A stretch of DNA of 35,000 bases. Origin: an uncultured SAR86 cluster bacterium. GTDB lineage: Bacteria; Pseudomonadota; Gammaproteobacteria; Magnimaribacterales; D2472. Position numbers and translations under genes: made by a program. The stretch spans positions 1-35,000 of the forward strand of contig CACOEZ010000008.1 in the NCBI GenBank assembly GCA_902626385.1, given 5' to 3'. Below the pieces are notes generated by a model. That model was not told the origin of the DNA and ran no database searches. It saw only the letters and a program-made list of their open reading frames with translations. Positions 15,871-24,382 of the stretch are shown in pieces (position 1 is the first letter of the stretch; every line of letters starts with the position of its first letter).

Positions 15871-17453
15871 AAAACATAGTAGAAGTTAAGAATCTCACAA
15901 TTGATTTCAAAGTTAGAGACGGAGTTTTTCGTGCCGTAGATAATATAAGTTTTAATATCCAGAATAATAAGACGCTAGCCCTAGTTGGAGAATCTGGATC
16001 TGGGAAATCCGTAACAGCAATGTCAATTATGCAACTTTTACCATCACCTCAAGCATGCTATGAGAAATCATCCTCAATTACTTTTAATGACAAAGAAATT
16101 ATTGGAGCAACAAAAAAAGAATTGTTATCAATTCGTGGCAATATTATTTCAATGGTTTTTCAAGAGCCAATGACATCTTTGAATCCTTATCACAGAGTTG
16201 GCGATCAAATTACTGAATCAGTATTACTTCACACAAGCAAATCAAAAAACGAAGCATATGATGAAGCAATAGAATTGATGAAGCTAGTTGAGATTGATGA
16301 TGTTACTAGACGATTTAAATCTTATCCTCATGAACTTTCTGGTGGTCAAAGACAAAGAATAATGATCGCAATGGCTTTAGTAAATAAACCACAACTACTA
16401 ATAGCTGATGAACCAACCACCGCATTAGACGTAACGATACAAGCTCAAATTTTGGATTTAATGTCAAAACTTAAAAAAGAATTAGGCATGTCAATTTTAT
16501 TTATAACGCATGATCTTGGATTGGTTAGAGAATTTTCAGATCAAGTGTGTGTGATGCAAAATGGTGAAATTGTTGAAAAAGGAGATACTGATAATGTCTT
16601 CGATAATCCAAATCATCCATACACGCAAAAACTTCTCAGTGCAGAGCCAAAACCAAAAACCGAAATAAACAATGAAAAAAGTCCGTTAATTGAAATACAA
16701 AAACTAGATGTTTTTTATGAAATGCCCTCAATAAATTTTTTTAACAAGAAAAGATTTCATGCCGTTAAAGATATTTCTTTAGATATATACAAAAATACAA
16801 CAATTGGCCTAGTTGGGGAATCTGGATCAGGAAAATCTACTTTGGGCAAAGCAATTGCAAATCTTTTAAAATTTGAGGGAAAAGTCTTTTTTAATGGTAA
16901 AAATATATCAAAATCGCCTAAAGAGATTAAAAAGCATATTCAAATAGTGTTTCAAGATCCATATGGGTCATTATCTCCTCGGATGACTGTTGGTGAAATT
17001 GTAGGAGAGGGATTAGGTGTCCATTTTAAACTTACAAAACAAGAATCTGAATCAAAAATCGACAAAGTGCTTACAGATGTAGGGATAGAACTAAGCTCTA
17101 AAAATAAATATCCTCACGAGTTTTCTGGTGGCCAAAGACAAAGGATCGCAATAGCTAGATCTCTAATAATGAATCCAGCCTTTATGATATTAGATGAACC
17201 AACATCTGCCCTTGATAGATCAATACAAATTCAAGTGATTAATTTACTTAAAGATATTCAAAATGAATATGGGCTAACTTACTTGTTTATTAGTCATGAT
17301 TTAAAAGTTATCAGGTCTATGTCAGATTATATTTTTGTAATGAAAGATGGGAAAATCGTAGAATCTGGCAAATCCAACGACGTTTTTGAGTATCCAAAAG
17401 AAAAATATACTAAAAAATTACTCGCAGCTGCGTTAAGATACGCATCCGATTAA
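15867..17453 (+). CDS. yejF: YejF-like oligopeptide ABC transporter, fused double ATPase subunit
   Basis: A 528-residue protein with two complete ABC ATPase domains in tandem, almost the length of E. coli YejF (529). The first domain has Walker A GESGSGKS at 41-48, signature LSGGQRQR from 157 and Walker B LLIADEP at 177-183. The second has Walker A at 317-324, SGGQRQRIAIARSL and FMILDEPTSALD. NHPYTQKLLSAEP at the end of the first half is the oligopeptide-transporter C-terminal element. Such proteins power uptake of peptides through a YejBE-like permease with a YejA-like binding protein, yet no permease or binding-protein gene is adjacent. It is translationally coupled to the upstream hydrolase and followed by ilvD after 15 nt. 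GsiA or DppD-DppF fusions are alternative names. Confidence 0.85.
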   Translation: MKNIVEVKNLTIDFKVRDGVFRAVDNISFNIQNNKTLALVGESGSGKSVTAMSIMQLLPSPQACYEKSSSITFNDKEIIGATKKELLSIRGNIISMVFQEPMTSLNPYHRVGDQITESVLLHTSKSKNEAYDEAIELMKLVEIDDVTRRFKSYPHELSGGQRQRIMIAMALVNKPQLLIADEPTTALDVTIQAQILDLMSKLKKELGMSILFITHDLGLVREFSDQVCVMQNGEIVEKGDTDNVFDNPNHPYTQKLLSAEPKPKTEINNEKSPLIEIQKLDVFYEMPSINFFNKKRFHAVKDISLDIYKNTTIGLVGESGSGKSTLGKAIANLLKFEGKVFFNGKNISKSPKEIKKHIQIVFQDPYGSLSPRMTVGEIVGEGLGVHFKLTKQESESKIDKVLTDVGIELSSKNKYPHEFSGGQRQRIAIARSLIMNPAFMILDEPTSALDRSIQIQVINLLKDIQNEYGLTYLFISHDLKVIRSMSDYIFVMKDGKIVESGKSNDVFEYPKEKYTKKLLAAALRYASD

Positions 17454-17468
17454 TAATACATGTAAAAA

Positions 17469-19127
17469 ATGAGTTCTAGAAAATATTCAAAAGAACTAGT
17501 TGATGGCCCTAATCAAGCCGCATCTAGATCAATGCTAAGAGGTGTTGGCTTCACTACTGAAGACTTCTCAAAACCTTTCGTTGGCATTGCTTCAACTGGT
17601 GCAAAAGTTACTCCTTGTAACATGCACTTGAATAAGTTATCAGAAATTGTTGAAGATTCTGTAAATAATTCAGGAGGAAAAGGCGTTCTTTTTAACACTA
17701 TTACAGTTTCTGATGGTATTTCGATGGGAACTCAAGGAATGAAATACTCTCTTGTCTCTAGAGAAGTAATTGCAGATTCAATTGAAACTGTTGTAGGTTG
17801 TCTTGGATATGATGGTTTAATTGCAGTTGGCGGATGTGATAAAAATATGCCAGGCTGCCTTATAGGCATAGCAAGATTAAATAGACCAGCAATTTTCATA
17901 TATGGGGGCTCAATAAAACCTAGTAGCGAGAACACTGATTATGTGACAGTATCTGAGAAAGTCGGCGAATTTTCTAAAGGAAAGATTGATGAAGATGAGC
18001 TGATACACTATGAAAAAATTTCTGTTGAAGGCCCTGGATCATGTGGTGGAATGTACACCGCTAATACTATGGCGTCCGCAATTGAAGCTCTTGGGATGAG
18101 TCTTCCTGGCAGCAGCAGCCAAGATGCCGTTTCAGAATCAAAGAAAGTAGACTGTATTTCTTCAGGTGAAGCGATAATGAAACTTTTAGACAAAGATATT
18201 AAACCCTCAGACATTATGACAAGGGAAGCTTTTGAAAATGCTATTACTGTAGTTATATCTTTGGGAGGCTCTACCAATGCTGTATTACACCTACTTGCCA
18301 TCGCTCATTCTATCGGTATAGATCTTGAGTTGGATGATTTTACAAGAATAGGAAAAATGACACCTGTTCTCGCTGATTTAAAACCTTTTGGTAAACACTA
18401 TACATCAGAACTAAATGCTAGCGGAGGTATTCAGCCATTGATGAAAGCTCTACTAGATAAAGGTATGCTCCACGGAGATTGTTTGACAGTCACCGGAGAG
18501 ACACTGGAACAGAATCTTAAAAATGTTCAACCTTATGACAATAATGAGATTATTAGGAGCTTTGAGGAGCCTATTAAGAAAGATAGCCATTTAAGAATAT
18601 TGTATGGAAATCTTGCTGAAGATGGGGCTGTTGCAAAAATTACTGGCAAAGAAGGAACATCTTTTGAAGGCAAAGCAAGAGTTTTTAATTCTGAAGAAGA
18701 TGGAGTAAAAGCAATCCTCTCTAATTTAATTAATGAGGGAGACGTAATTGTTATTAGATACGAGGGACCTAAAGGTGGGCCAGGAATGCGTGAAATGCTA
18801 AAACCAACTTCTGCAATTATGGGACTTGGTCTTGGCGATAAAGTTGGATTTATTACTGATGGCAGATTCTCAGGAGGTACGCATGGATTTGTGGTTGGAC
18901 ATATTTCTCCAGAAGCGGCTGATGGTGGCAATATTGCTCTTATTGAAGAAGGAGATATCATTTTAATAGATGCTGAAAATGATAAGTTAACATTGAAAGT
19001 TGAAGACGAGGTGCTTGCAACAAGAAGATCGAATTGGAAAAATCCTATTAAAACTCCTGATAAAGGTGTTCTTTCAAAGTATGCAAATAGTGTAAAATCT
19101 GCAAGCTTGGGCGCTATAACTGATTAA
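17469..19127 (+). CDS. ilvD: dihydroxy-acid dehydratase
   Basis: A 552-residue IlvD that dehydrates 2,3-dihydroxy-isovalerate and -methylvalerate to the 2-keto acids, the third common step of valine and isoleucine synthesis. Iron-sulfur ligand cysteines are apparent at Cys50 (VTPCNMH), Cys123 (GGCDKNMPG) and Cys192 (GPGSCGGMYTANTM); Lys125 and Asp82 in SDGISMG are expected metal-site residues. FITDGRFSGGTHGFVVGHISPEA near the C-terminus carries the catalytic serine region. It belongs to the shorter IlvD group (~550-575 residues) rather than the 616-residue E. coli form. The rest of the pathway, ilvIHC, is about 12 kb downstream. hemB starts 1 nt after its stop. Confidence 0.96.
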   Translation: MSSRKYSKELVDGPNQAASRSMLRGVGFTTEDFSKPFVGIASTGAKVTPCNMHLNKLSEIVEDSVNNSGGKGVLFNTITVSDGISMGTQGMKYSLVSREVIADSIETVVGCLGYDGLIAVGGCDKNMPGCLIGIARLNRPAIFIYGGSIKPSSENTDYVTVSEKVGEFSKGKIDEDELIHYEKISVEGPGSCGGMYTANTMASAIEALGMSLPGSSSQDAVSESKKVDCISSGEAIMKLLDKDIKPSDIMTREAFENAITVVISLGGSTNAVLHLLAIAHSIGIDLELDDFTRIGKMTPVLADLKPFGKHYTSELNASGGIQPLMKALLDKGMLHGDCLTVTGETLEQNLKNVQPYDNNEIIRSFEEPIKKDSHLRILYGNLAEDGAVAKITGKEGTSFEGKARVFNSEEDGVKAILSNLINEGDVIVIRYEGPKGGPGMREMLKPTSAIMGLGLGDKVGFITDGRFSGGTHGFVVGHISPEAADGGNIALIEEGDIILIDAENDKLTLKVEDEVLATRRSNWKNPIKTPDKGVLSKYANSVKSASLGAITD

Positions 19128-19128
19128 T

Positions 19129-20124
19129 ATGATTGATAGAAAATATCCTAATACACGTTTTAGAAGGCTTAGAAGAAATTCTAAATTAATAAACCTTGTT
19201 TCTGAAAATACGCTTAATTGCGATGATTTAATTCAGCCAATATTTATAAAAGAAAAATTTAACGGCTCTGAATCAATAGAGACGATGCCAGAAATTAAAA
19301 GGTTCAGCATTGATTCATCACTGAAAGAGATCGAAGACATTATTAAAAGTGGAGTAAATACTGTTGCAATATTTCCAGTAATTGATCCTGACAAGAAAGA
19401 TGATCAAGGAAGTGAAGCTATAAAAAGTGATAATTTTATATCATCTACTATACGCAAAATTAAAGAAGAATTTCCTGACATTATCTTGATAGCTGATGTT
19501 GCGCTAGATCCATATACGACTCACGGTCACGACGGAATAATTAAGAACGACTATGTTGATAATGATGCAACAATTGAAGTGTTAGTTAAGCAATCTTTAG
19601 TTTTAGCAAATGCCGGCGCAGATATAATTGCTCCTTCAGATATGATGGATGGGAGAATTAAGTCAATTAGGTCTGCTTTAGAGAAAGCTGAGTTCAAAGA
19701 TACAATACTGCTTTCATATGCAGCAAAATATAATTCAAAATTCTATGGTCCTTTCAGAGATGCTGTAGATTCGGCATCGAATCTAGGCAAATCTTCAAAA
19801 GAAACTTATCAGATGAATATTAATAACAGAAATGAAGCCATGCATGAAGTAGCAATGGATATTAGTGAAGGAGCTGATATTGTAATGGTTAAGCCAGCAA
19901 TGCCATATTTAGACGTAATTCAATCAATTAAACAAAAATTTATGATTCCGACATTTGCATATCAAGTTAGTGGAGAATATAGCATGATTAAACTAGCTGT
20001 AAATAATGGATGGCTTGATAAAGATGTTATGCTAGAATCGTTAGTCAGCATTAAAAGATCCGGTGCTGATGCAATACTCACATATGCAGCCAAAGAAATT
20101 TCAAAGGAGATACTCAAAAGATGA
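19129..20124 (+). CDS. hemB: porphobilinogen synthase (delta-aminolevulinate dehydratase)
   Basis: A 331-residue HemB that condenses two 5-aminolevulinate molecules to porphobilinogen. The two Schiff-base lysines are Lys200 (LLSYAAKYNSKFYGPFRDAV) and Lys255 (VMVKPAMPYLD). The metal-site segment DVALDPYTTHGHDG (123-136) has Ala125, Asp127 and Asp135 where zinc-dependent enzymes carry three cysteines, so this is a magnesium-type enzyme like that of Pseudomonas aeruginosa. An allosteric Mg-binding role is possible but not demonstrable here. It is 1 nt from ilvD and overlaps trxA by 4 nt. The later-step genes hemC and hemD are about 2.5 kb away on the other strand. Confidence 0.96.
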   Translation: MIDRKYPNTRFRRLRRNSKLINLVSENTLNCDDLIQPIFIKEKFNGSESIETMPEIKRFSIDSSLKEIEDIIKSGVNTVAIFPVIDPDKKDDQGSEAIKSDNFISSTIRKIKEEFPDIILIADVALDPYTTHGHDGIIKNDYVDNDATIEVLVKQSLVLANAGADIIAPSDMMDGRIKSIRSALEKAEFKDTILLSYAAKYNSKFYGPFRDAVDSASNLGKSSKETYQMNINNRNEAMHEVAMDISEGADIVMVKPAMPYLDVIQSIKQKFMIPTFAYQVSGEYSMIKLAVNNGWLDKDVMLESLVSIKRSGADAILTYAAKEISKEILKR

Positions 20125-20447
20125 GCAATGTAGTTGAATTAGAAAATAAAGAAGATTTTCAAGATGAGGTTATTAGTTCCGATAAACCAGTTTTGGTTGA
20201 TTTTTGGGCTGAGTGGTGCGGCCCATGTAAACAACTAGCTCCTTTGGTTGAAGAGGTAGCTCAAGAATATAAAGATAATATTTTAGTATGCAAAATGGAT
20301 GTAGATAGTAATAGAGAAATTGCTGCTCAGTTTGGAATTAGATCTATACCTACATTAATGATATTTATTAATGGTGAACCAGTTGGTACAGAGATTGGAG
20401 CTCTTACTAAACAACAATTAGATGAATTTGTGAGATCAAAGATATAA
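20121..20447 (+). CDS. trxA: thioredoxin
   Basis: A 108-residue classical thioredoxin. The redox motif WCGPC places Cys33 and Cys36 (FWAEWCGPCKQLAP), followed by VDSNREIAAQFGIRSIPTLMIF with the conserved cis-proline. It is a cytoplasmic disulfide reductant for ribonucleotide reductase, methionine sulfoxide reductase and others, and if the truncated DsbD relay works, thioredoxin would be its usual electron source. The start overlaps the hemB stop as ATGA. trxA followed by rho is a conserved gammaproteobacterial pair. Here 116 nt separate them, the second-longest gene-free gap in the window, and it holds an inverted repeat and a candidate promoter. Confidence 0.97.
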   Translation: MSNVVELENKEDFQDEVISSDKPVLVDFWAEWCGPCKQLAPLVEEVAQEYKDNILVCKMDVDSNREIAAQFGIRSIPTLMIFINGEPVGTEIGALTKQQLDEFVRSKI

Positions 20448-20451
20448 GATA

Positions 20452-20483
20452 TTTTTAAATAAACTTTGAATCTTATTTAAAAA
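20452..20483 (+). repeat. AT-only inverted repeat between trxA and rho
   Basis: An 11-bp perfect inverted repeat, TTTTTAAATAA (20452-20462) and TTATTTAAAAA (20473-20483), is separated by a 10-nt loop. It begins 5 nt after the trxA stop. The stem has no G or C, so it is a weak hairpin and not a standard intrinsic terminator. A competing 7-bp pairing, ATAAGAT (20444-20450) with ATCTTAT (20470-20476), shares bases with it. Confidence 0.4.
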
Positions 20484-20493
20484 GAGTTATTAT
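20466..20493 (+). promoter_or_regulatory. candidate rho promoter
   Basis: TTGAAT (20466-20471) and TATTAT (20488-20493) are separated by 16 nt and match the sigma70 -35 and -10 consensus at four and five of six positions. This would start transcription near 20500, giving a rho leader of roughly 65 nt. The -35 box lies in the loop of the AT-only inverted repeat. A GGGG at 20552-20555 sits 8 nt before the rho ATG and is a plausible ribosome-binding site. Confidence 0.4.
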
Positions 20494-20563
20494 TTTCAGT
20501 TCCAGATTTTAAAAAACCTTCCAGTTTCAAAAATTCAAAATAAAAAACATTGGGGAAAAGTAC

Positions 20564-21841
20564 ATGAATCTTAGCGAAGTAAAAGATAAACCTATTAGCG
20601 AGCTTGTAGATATCGCGACTGAATTAGGCTTAGAAGATCTTGGCCGCCTAAAAAAACAAGAAATCATATTCCGAATATTTAAGAACAAAGCCTCTGAAGG
20701 AATTGATATATTTGGTGGAGGTGTGCTGGAAATTTTAAATGATGGTTTTGGTTTTTTGAGGTCGCCTCAAGGCTCATACTGCGCTGGTGAAGATGATATT
20801 TATGTATCACCAAGTCAGATTAGAAAATTTGGATTACGAAAAGGTGACTCTGTTGCAGGGAAAATTAGAACTCCAAAAGATAAAGAGAGATATTTCGCAT
20901 TAATACAAGTTGATACTATTAATGGTGAGGAACCTGCAAAAACAAAGAATAAAATTTTATTTGAGAACTTAACGCCTTTATTTCCAACAGAAAGATTAAT
21001 GCTTGAACAGGGTAGTGGCTCAAATGAAGATTTATCATCGAGAATCATTGATTTGATTGCTCCAGTTGGGAAAGGACAAAGAGGATTAATTGTTTCTCCC
21101 CCAAAAGCTGGTAAAACTTTAATGCTTCAAAGCATTGCTCATTCAATCAAAAGTAATAATCCAGAAGTTGAGCTTATAGTATTGTTGATTGACGAAAGAC
21201 CAGAAGAAGTAACAGATATGTCAAGAACTGTAAAAGGCGAAGTTGTTGCTAGTACTTTTGATGAACCCCCAACAAGACATGTTCAAGTAGCAAACATGGT
21301 TATTGAAAAAGCAAAAAGATTAGTTGAGCACAAAAAAGATGTTGTAATTCTATTGGACTCCATTACAAGGCTTGGAAGAGCATATAATTCTGTTCAGCCG
21401 GCGTCAGGTAAAATCTTGAGTGGTGGTGTGGACTCAAATGCTCTTGAGAGACCTAAAAGATTTTTTGGTGCAGCTAGAAACTTAGAGGAGGGTGGAAGCT
21501 TAACAATTATAGCCACTGCTCTTGTAGAAACTGGTTCAAAAATGGATGAAGTGATTTTTGAAGAATTTAAAGGAACTGGAAACATGGAAATTCATTTAGA
21601 GAGAAAGATCGCTGAAAAAAGAATTTATCCTGCAATTAATGTAAGAAGATCTGGGACTAGAAGAGAAGATCTTTTAACCACTGATGATGAATTACAAAGA
21701 ATGTGGATTCTCAGAAAAATTCTCGATGAAATGGAAGATGCTCAAGCTATTCAGTTTTTAATTGATAGAATTAAATCTCATAAGACAAATGATGAATTCT
21801 TTAGTTCTATGAAGAATGGAAATGGTAAAAAAACTAAGTAG
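20564..21841 (+). CDS. rho: transcription termination factor Rho
   Basis: A 425-residue hexameric RNA helicase that ends transcription at unstructured C-rich RNA. The N-terminal helical domain ([22 protein letters not shown]) leads into the cold-shock-like RNA-binding fold with RNP1 motif GFGFLRSP (61-68). The P-loop is SPPKAGKT with Lys181 and Lys184, Walker B is [10 protein letters not shown], and the Q-loop and R-loop regions ([40 protein letters not shown]) are fully conserved. The length matches E. coli Rho (419) without extra insertions. In this genome, where convergent genes touch or overlap and no clear intrinsic terminators are seen, Rho may carry much of the termination load. The stop overlaps hemD by 8 bp. 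Confidence 0.98.
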   Translation: MNLSEVKDKPISELVDIATELGLEDLGRLKKQEIIFRIFKNKASEGIDIFGGGVLEILNDGFGFLRSPQGSYCAGEDDIYVSPSQIRKFGLRKGDSVAGKIRTPKDKERYFALIQVDTINGEEPAKTKNKILFENLTPLFPTERLMLEQGSGSNEDLSSRIIDLIAPVGKGQRGLIVSPPKAGKTLMLQSIAHSIKSNNPEVELIVLLIDERPEEVTDMSRTVKGEVVASTFDEPPTRHVQVANMVIEKAKRLVEHKKDVVILLDSITRLGRAYNSVQPASGKILSGGVDSNALERPKRFFGAARNLEEGGSLTIIATALVETGSKMDEVIFEEFKGTGNMEIHLERKIAEKRIYPAINVRRSGTRREDLLTTDDELQRMWILRKILDEMEDAQAIQFLIDRIKSHKTNDEFFSSMKNGNGKKTK

Positions 21842-22484
21842 TTTTCTTTATTTCATCATATAAATCTTCTGAAAAATAATTAATCGTTTTAGCCTCATAG
21901 CCTAGATTATTAATATATTCTTTTATTCTCTCAGAAATGCACATAAAGGATGTCGTATTATTAGCAATATATATATTCTCAAAAAATATTTCTGCAGCAA
22001 AAGTACTTGAAAAAATAACAACATCAGCTTTGATAAACTTTTTACGAATTTCTATATAATTCAAAAATTTCTTCCTTTTGTAACAAACAATATTTTCAGC
22101 ATCAGCACCATATTTGATTATGTGATCATGCACTTCTTCTAACCCATCTAAACCTTTTACGATAGCAAACTTTCTTTTAATTAATTTTTTGCCAAGCAAT
22201 TCTATTAGACCTGATGAACCAGGTATTTCCGGAGTAGTAGAATTTATTCCAATTTTATCAAGAGCCCTTTTAGTTGATTCACCCATAGCAAAGACATTAA
22301 TTCTTTTACATATTTCGAAATTTTTAAAATTTTTAACTGAAGCTACGCTTTGAAAAATAATGTCTGTAATTAAGCTATCTAAAACCTCATATTCGACTGG
22401 CTCTATTTCAAATATAGGTATGTTCTCTATTGAATTATCAAGGCTAGAATTTTTGCTATTTGTGCTTGTATCAATTATGTTCAT
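21834..22484 (-). CDS. hemD: uroporphyrinogen-III synthase (diverged)
   Basis: A 216-residue protein in the hemC-hemD position with the two-lobed HemD pattern. HemD closes and isomerises hydroxymethylbilane to uroporphyrinogen III. Weak but recognisable segments are [11 protein letters not shown] near the N-terminus, [17 protein letters not shown] with the conserved GE-T-A pattern, [19 protein letters not shown], and [18 protein letters not shown]; family conservation is always low. I chose the ATG at 22484 because MNIIDTS aligns with the usual first strand. An ATG at 22502 would add six residues and increase the hemC overlap from 14 to 32 nt. The gene converges on rho and overlaps it by 8 bp. 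Confidence 0.82.
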   Translation of the reverse strand: MNIIDTSTNSKNSSLDNSIENIPIFEIEPVEYEVLDSLITDIIFQSVASVKNFKNFEICKRINVFAMGESTKRALDKIGINSTTPEIPGSSGLIELLGKKLIKRKFAIVKGLDGLEEVHDHIIKYGADAENIVCYKRKKFLNYIEIRKKFIKADVVIFSSTFAAEIFFENIYIANNTTSFMCISERIKEYINNLGYEAKTINYFSEDLYDEIKKTT

Positions 22485-23337
22485 GTAATAATTTAATACC
22501 ATTGTTTTTTTTAATATATTCTAAAATTTCATTGATGTTATCTCCTGAAAACGAAATAAAATTTTCAACACCATATATTTCACCACTTAGATGATTTCCT
22601 GATGCAAAGAGTGAAATAGCAGAATTACAATCCGCATTTAGTTTCACTAATAGCTCTCTCTCCATATTTATTTCCTTATTAAGATCTGCCATATCTTTAT
22701 ATATTTGAGATGACTCAATAATGCTTTCAGCTGAACTACCCTCCTTCCATTGGACTGCAAGAACACCCTGTCCAGAACATGTTGGGTGATCTAAGCTTTG
22801 GTAATTCTGATTTTGTATCAAAAAGTCTAACCTTGAAAGACCTGCTTCAGCTAAGATAATGCAGTCGTATTGACCATCATTTAGTTTTTTTAGTCTTGTA
22901 TCTATGTTGCCATTTAAAGGCTCAATGTTTGTGGCATTCATATGAAATTTTGCTTGCATCTTTCTTCTAAGGCTTGAAGTGCCAAGTTTCATTTCACTTT
23001 TAAAATTAGGTTTCGTATCTTTTCTAAATATTAATAAGTCTTTTACCTTTCTTTCTGAATTTTCTATAAAGTATAGATGTTTAAGCCCTTTGGTTTCTTT
23101 AGCAGGCATGTCTTTAGCTGAGTGAATAGCAACATCAACTGAATCGTTTAAAATAAGCTTTTCAATATCAGAAACAAAGTTACTCTTATCAAATAAAGTT
23201 TCACCTTTAGCACTCAGTTCATCACCTCTAGTTGAAGTTTTGATGAGATCATATTCTTTTATCAAAAAAGTTTTATTGAATTCTTCAACTTGTTTTAAGG
23301 CAAGCTTGGAAGATCTAGATGCTATTTTAATTTTCAT
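22471..23337 (-). CDS. hemC: hydroxymethylbilane synthase (porphobilinogen deaminase)
   Basis: A 288-residue HemC that polymerises four porphobilinogens into hydroxymethylbilane. It starts IKIASRSSKLALKQ and contains the catalytic aspartate region VDVAIHSAKDMPA (Asp76) and LGTSSLRRKMQ of the substrate-binding arginines. The dipyrromethane cofactor should attach to Cys237 in NADCNSAIS, where the typical context is a glycine before the cysteine; Asp here is a small departure. It is somewhat shorter than E. coli HemC (313). The start overlaps the rsmD stop by 11 nt and the stop overlaps hemD. Confidence 0.95.
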   Translation of the reverse strand: MKIKIASRSSKLALKQVEEFNKTFLIKEYDLIKTSTRGDELSAKGETLFDKSNFVSDIEKLILNDSVDVAIHSAKDMPAKETKGLKHLYFIENSERKVKDLLIFRKDTKPNFKSEMKLGTSSLRRKMQAKFHMNATNIEPLNGNIDTRLKKLNDGQYDCIILAEAGLSRLDFLIQNQNYQSLDHPTCSGQGVLAVQWKEGSSAESIIESSQIYKDMADLNKEINMERELLVKLNADCNSAISLFASGNHLSGEIYGVENFISFSGDNINEILEYIKKNNGIKLLHEHN

Positions 23338-23884
23338 ATCTCAATAGGAAGGCTTTAACATCTCCCACATTTTTTTCTTTTAGTATTGTAAATGAACTTG
23401 GTATTTCTATAGATGAGAATTTGCTGTGCTCCAAGTAAATTTTACACATAGGACTTAGCGTTTTGTTGCTGGCTAAAACTTTGAGCACTTTTTCTTCAAT
23501 ATCTTTATTAAACGGAGGATCTGCAAAGATTAGATTAAATTTTGATAAATCATTTTTTGATGCCCAACTTATAGCGTCTTTAAATAATACAGTTGACTTT
23601 GATTCTAATTCAAGAGCTTTCAAAGTCGATCTGATAAAGAGGTAATTTTTTTTATTTAATTCTATAAAAAAAGAATTCTTTGCTCCTCTTGATATAGCTT
23701 CGATTCCAAGTGCACCCGTTCCAGCAAAAAGGTCCAAACATTCAAAGTCTTTAATTTCAAACTGCAACCAGTCAAACAATATTTCTCTGAGTTTATTTGA
23801 TGTTGGCCTTAATGAGGTCTTATGATCAAAGGGAATATTTTTTCCTTTTAAATGACCTCCACTTATCCTAATGCTATTTTTCAT
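23327..23884 (-). CDS. rsmD: 16S rRNA (guanine966-N2)-methyltransferase RsmD
   Basis: A 185-residue Rossmann-fold methyltransferase that modifies G966 of 16S rRNA in the small subunit. It begins IRISGGHLKGKNIPF and RPTSNKLREILFDWL, both typical of RsmD. SAM-binding motif I is LDLFAGTGALGIEA (50-63), and the catalytic motif IV is DPPF at 122-125 (LIFADPPFNKD). It is the first gene of the rsmD-hemC-hemD minus-strand operon. The start ATG lies 33 nt from the divergent flavin reductase-like gene. Confidence 0.95.
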   Translation of the reverse strand: MKNSIRISGGHLKGKNIPFDHKTSLRPTSNKLREILFDWLQFEIKDFECLDLFAGTGALGIEAISRGAKNSFFIELNKKNYLFIRSTLKALELESKSTVLFKDAISWASKNDLSKFNLIFADPPFNKDIEEKVLKVLASNKTLSPMCKIYLEHSKFSSIEIPSSFTILKEKNVGDVKAFLLRYEN

Positions 23885-23917
23885 CTAAATTAATTTTCTT
23901 TAAGTATAATTCATAGT
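23885..23917. promoter_or_regulatory. 33-nt divergent region with overlapping -10 boxes
   Basis: TATAAT on the plus strand (23905-23910) overlaps TATACT on the minus strand (23908-23903). The plus box ends 7 nt before the ATG at 23918, implying a leaderless transcript for the flavin reductase-like gene. On the minus strand a TTGAAT at 23929-23924 is spaced 15 nt from the -10, and the rsmD leader would be about 12 nt. The whole region is too short for two separate promoters, so some sharing is unavoidable unless transcription starts inside the genes. Confidence 0.4.
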
Positions 23918-24382
23918 ATGAGCATTCAAGATAATTTTAGATTAGCAATGAGGAGATATATTTATTCTGTGAGTATTATGTCTAACAAAGATAATGCTGG
24001 TAATCCAAACGCTATAACTGTTTCATCAGTAACATCAATTTCTATGAATCCACCTAGTTTGTTAATTTGTATCAATAAGTCTTCGAGGATACATAATAGC
24101 ATCGAACTGGGATCAAAATTTTGTATAAATCTTTTAAATAATGAACAAGAGGATATTTCAAATATATGCTCTGACGAAGATATGTATGATCAAAGATTCA
24201 AAGACAAAAACTGGAATCTACAAAATATTCCTTTTCTAGTAAACGCCCAGGCAAACATATTTTGCAAAGTAGATAAATTAACTTCATATCATACTCATTC
24301 AATTGTTTTCGGACTTGTTGAAGATGCAAAATACGCAGATGAAATATCAACATTAACTTATGTTGATGGTGAGTATAAGTAA
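23918..24382 (+). CDS. flavin reductase-like (FMN-binding) domain protein
   Basis: A 154-residue protein of the flavin reductase-like family (PF01613 type), which bind FMN as split-barrel dimers and often reduce flavin with NAD(P)H to feed a partner monooxygenase. Visible features are FRLAMRRYIYSVSIMS at the N-terminus, then NAITVSSVTSISMNPPSLLICINKSSRIH, the typical FMN-contact block at residues 29-57, and FCINLLNNEQEDIS. A conserved-type CKVDKLTSYHTHSIVFGLVEDA follows. No oxygenase gene is nearby, so the partner is unknown. It is divergent from rsmD and its TAA directly abuts the end of tetR. Confidence 0.88.
   Translation: MSIQDNFRLAMRRYIYSVSIMSNKDNAGNPNAITVSSVTSISMNPPSLLICINKSSRIHNSIELGSKFCINLLNNEQEDISNICSDEDMYDQRFKDKNWNLQNIPFLVNAQANIFCKVDKLTSYHTHSIVFGLVEDAKYADEISTLTYVDGEYK

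Noticed and set aside
18533-18961. 142-codon minus-strand reading frame within ilvD
   Set aside because: It is a shadow of the ilvD coding frame, proline/serine-rich with no recognisable domain and no spacing that fits an operon.
22485-22502. Upstream ATG for hemD at 22502
   Set aside because: It is possible, but it adds six residues not expected by the family and lengthens the hemC overlap; the ATG at 22484 is preferred without certainty.
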